Below, piece after piece: positions 5,658 to 6,669 of a stretch of DNA of 6,669 nucleotides. The translations under genes were made by a program, and so were the position numbers. Position 1 is the first letter of the stretch; every line of letters starts with the position of its first letter. The stretch lies in the NCBI GenBank assembly GCA_009930355.1, contig RZYK01000112.1:1-6669 (forward strand), read 5' to 3'. The notes below the pieces were generated by a model, which was not told where the DNA came from, ran no database searches, and saw only the letters and a program-made list of their open reading frames with translations. The DNA comes from Campylobacterota bacterium (GTDB lineage Bacteria > Campylobacterota > Campylobacteria > Campylobacterales > Sulfurospirillaceae).

Positions 5658-6659
5658 TTACTTGCTAATATGCAATGCCATATCAACCAAACGGGTTGAA
5701 TAGCCCCACTCATTGTCATACCATGCCATAATTTTAATCATATCACCGCAAATCACTTGGGTTAAATCTACTGCCACAATGGAACTCCATGAACTAGAGA
5801 GAAAATCTTGAGAAACCCTTTGCTCAACATCCACTTCTAAAATACCTTTTAATGCACCCTGTGCTTTTTCGCTCAAAATCGCATTGACCTCTTCTTTGGT
5901 GGTTGCTTTTTTTACCACAACGTTTAAATCTACCATAGAAACATTAGGTGTTGGTACACGTACACTCTGTCCGTGTAATCTGCCTTTTAAATGAGGCAAA
6001 ACCAATCCAATCGCTTTAGCTGCACCGGTGGTAGTTGGGATCATGTTAACCGCTGCTGCGCGAGAACGACGTAAATCATTTTTACGGTGTTTAACATCTA
6101 AAATATTTTGATCATTAGTATAAGAGTGAACGGTTGTCATTAAACCCTTATCAATCCCAAATGCATCGTCTAAAATTTTTGCCACAGGTCCTAAACAATT
6201 CGTGGTACAACTCGCATTTGAAATAATCGCTTGACCTGCATATTTATCTTCATTAACACCGATGACAAATGTTGGAGTATCATCTTTAGCAGGTGCTGAG
6301 AGAATCACTTTTTTAATGCCATTATCAATAAAAATTTGTGTATCTTTTTGGGTTAAAAGTGCACCCGTACACTCCAAAACAACATCCACACCGTAATCTG
6401 CGAAATTGAGCTCTTTTGGGTCACGTGTAGAAAACATTTTAACTTTTGATTTTCCCATTTGCATATAATCATTTTCAAGCAACTCAACGTGCCCAGCGAA
6501 AACACCATGTACGCTATCGTATTTAAGTAACTGTTTTGTGGTAGCACGATCTGCTGTATCATTGACACACACCAACTCAACATCATCTCTTGAATCAACA
6601 ATTCTAGCAACGCATCTTCCAATGCGACCAAATCCATTTATAGCAATTTTGAGTGCCAT
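5658..6659 (-). CDS. gap: Type I glyceraldehyde-3-phosphate dehydrogenase
   Basis: This cytoplasmic tetrameric enzyme converts glyceraldehyde 3-phosphate and phosphate to 1,3-bisphosphoglycerate with NAD(P), or the reverse in gluconeogenesis. The 333-residue protein is full length. It has the Rossmann motif INGFGRIGR (7-15), the active-site sequence SNASCTTNC with catalytic Cys151, partner His178 in TTVHSYTND, the substrate motif PTTTGAAKA (208-216), and WYDNEWGYS near the C-terminus. Asp34, in CVND, is at the position that usually favours NAD. However, the Leu-Pro pair common in strict NAD enzymes (LDLPH in Geobacillus) is Val189-Lys190 here, with two extra residues before DLRRSR. The start is ATG 6659 with AGGA six bases upstream at the very edge. 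It is the first visible gene of the operon; its promoter is outside the window. Confidence 0.97.
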   Translation of the reverse strand: MALKIAINGFGRIGRCVARIVDSRDDVELVCVNDTADRATTKQLLKYDSVHGVFAGHVELLENDYMQMGKSKVKMFSTRDPKELNFADYGVDVVLECTGALLTQKDTQIFIDNGIKKVILSAPAKDDTPTFVIGVNEDKYAGQAIISNASCTTNCLGPVAKILDDAFGIDKGLMTTVHSYTNDQNILDVKHRKNDLRRSRAAAVNMIPTTTGAAKAIGLVLPHLKGRLHGQSVRVPTPNVSMVDLNVVVKKATTKEEVNAILSEKAQGALKGILEVDVEQRVSQDFLSSSWSSIVAVDLTQVICGDMIKIMAWYDNEWGYSTRLVDMALHISK

Positions 6660-6669
6660 AGGTTTTCCT

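Noticed and set aside
1..6669. CRISPR array, insertion sequence, tRNA/rRNA gene, prophage or defence system
   Set aside because: I saw no repeat-spacer pattern, transposase motif, cloverleaf or defence-type domain; nearly all the sequence is accounted for by housekeeping genes.

Overview
The window is an AT-rich stretch of bacterial chromosome with compact, collinear genes. Its proteins look like those of Campylobacterota (Epsilonproteobacteria). The order miaB / HP0268-like small gene / nusA (divergent), and the run gap-pgk-tpiA-fabI, are arrangements I recall from Campylobacter jejuni, and the FabI and HP0268-like proteins closely resemble Campylobacter and Helicobacter homologues. A free-living relative such as Sulfurospirillum is my best guess, but the genus is inference.

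Left block (1-580). Two minus-strand genes run off the left edge: the first 31 codons of miaB (tRNA methylthiotransferase) with a TTG start, preceded by an 80-residue protein of the HP0268 family. A non-coding gap of about 260 bases follows and carries two candidate promoters for nusA.

Middle (597-1775). nusA reads rightward and ends at a strong intrinsic terminator with a 14-bp perfect stem and six Ts. It encodes a 373-residue NusA with NTD, S1, KH1 and KH2 domains and no enterobacterial acidic repeats. The terminator meets the 3' end of the oppositely oriented operon.

Right block (1773-6659). One tightly packed minus-strand operon, transcribed from right to left: gap, pgk, tpiA, fabI, a DppB/OppB-type ABC permease, and a 49-codon entericidin-like lipoprotein gene. 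Gaps between genes are 2 to 14 bases, and the last pair overlaps by ATGA. The first three genes are the triose-phosphate part of glycolysis/gluconeogenesis, and fabI supplies the last step of fatty-acid elongation. The last two encode envelope proteins with no obvious metabolic tie. The operon promoter lies beyond the right edge.

The window is mostly housekeeping and I see no defence system, mobile element or CRISPR array. The points most worth a second look are the short lipoprotein gene coupled to a lone permease gene, the HP0268-like putative nuclease beside miaB, the unusual cofactor-site residues in GAPDH, and a 10-bp palindrome that forms both arms of the nusA terminator and recurs inside tpiA.
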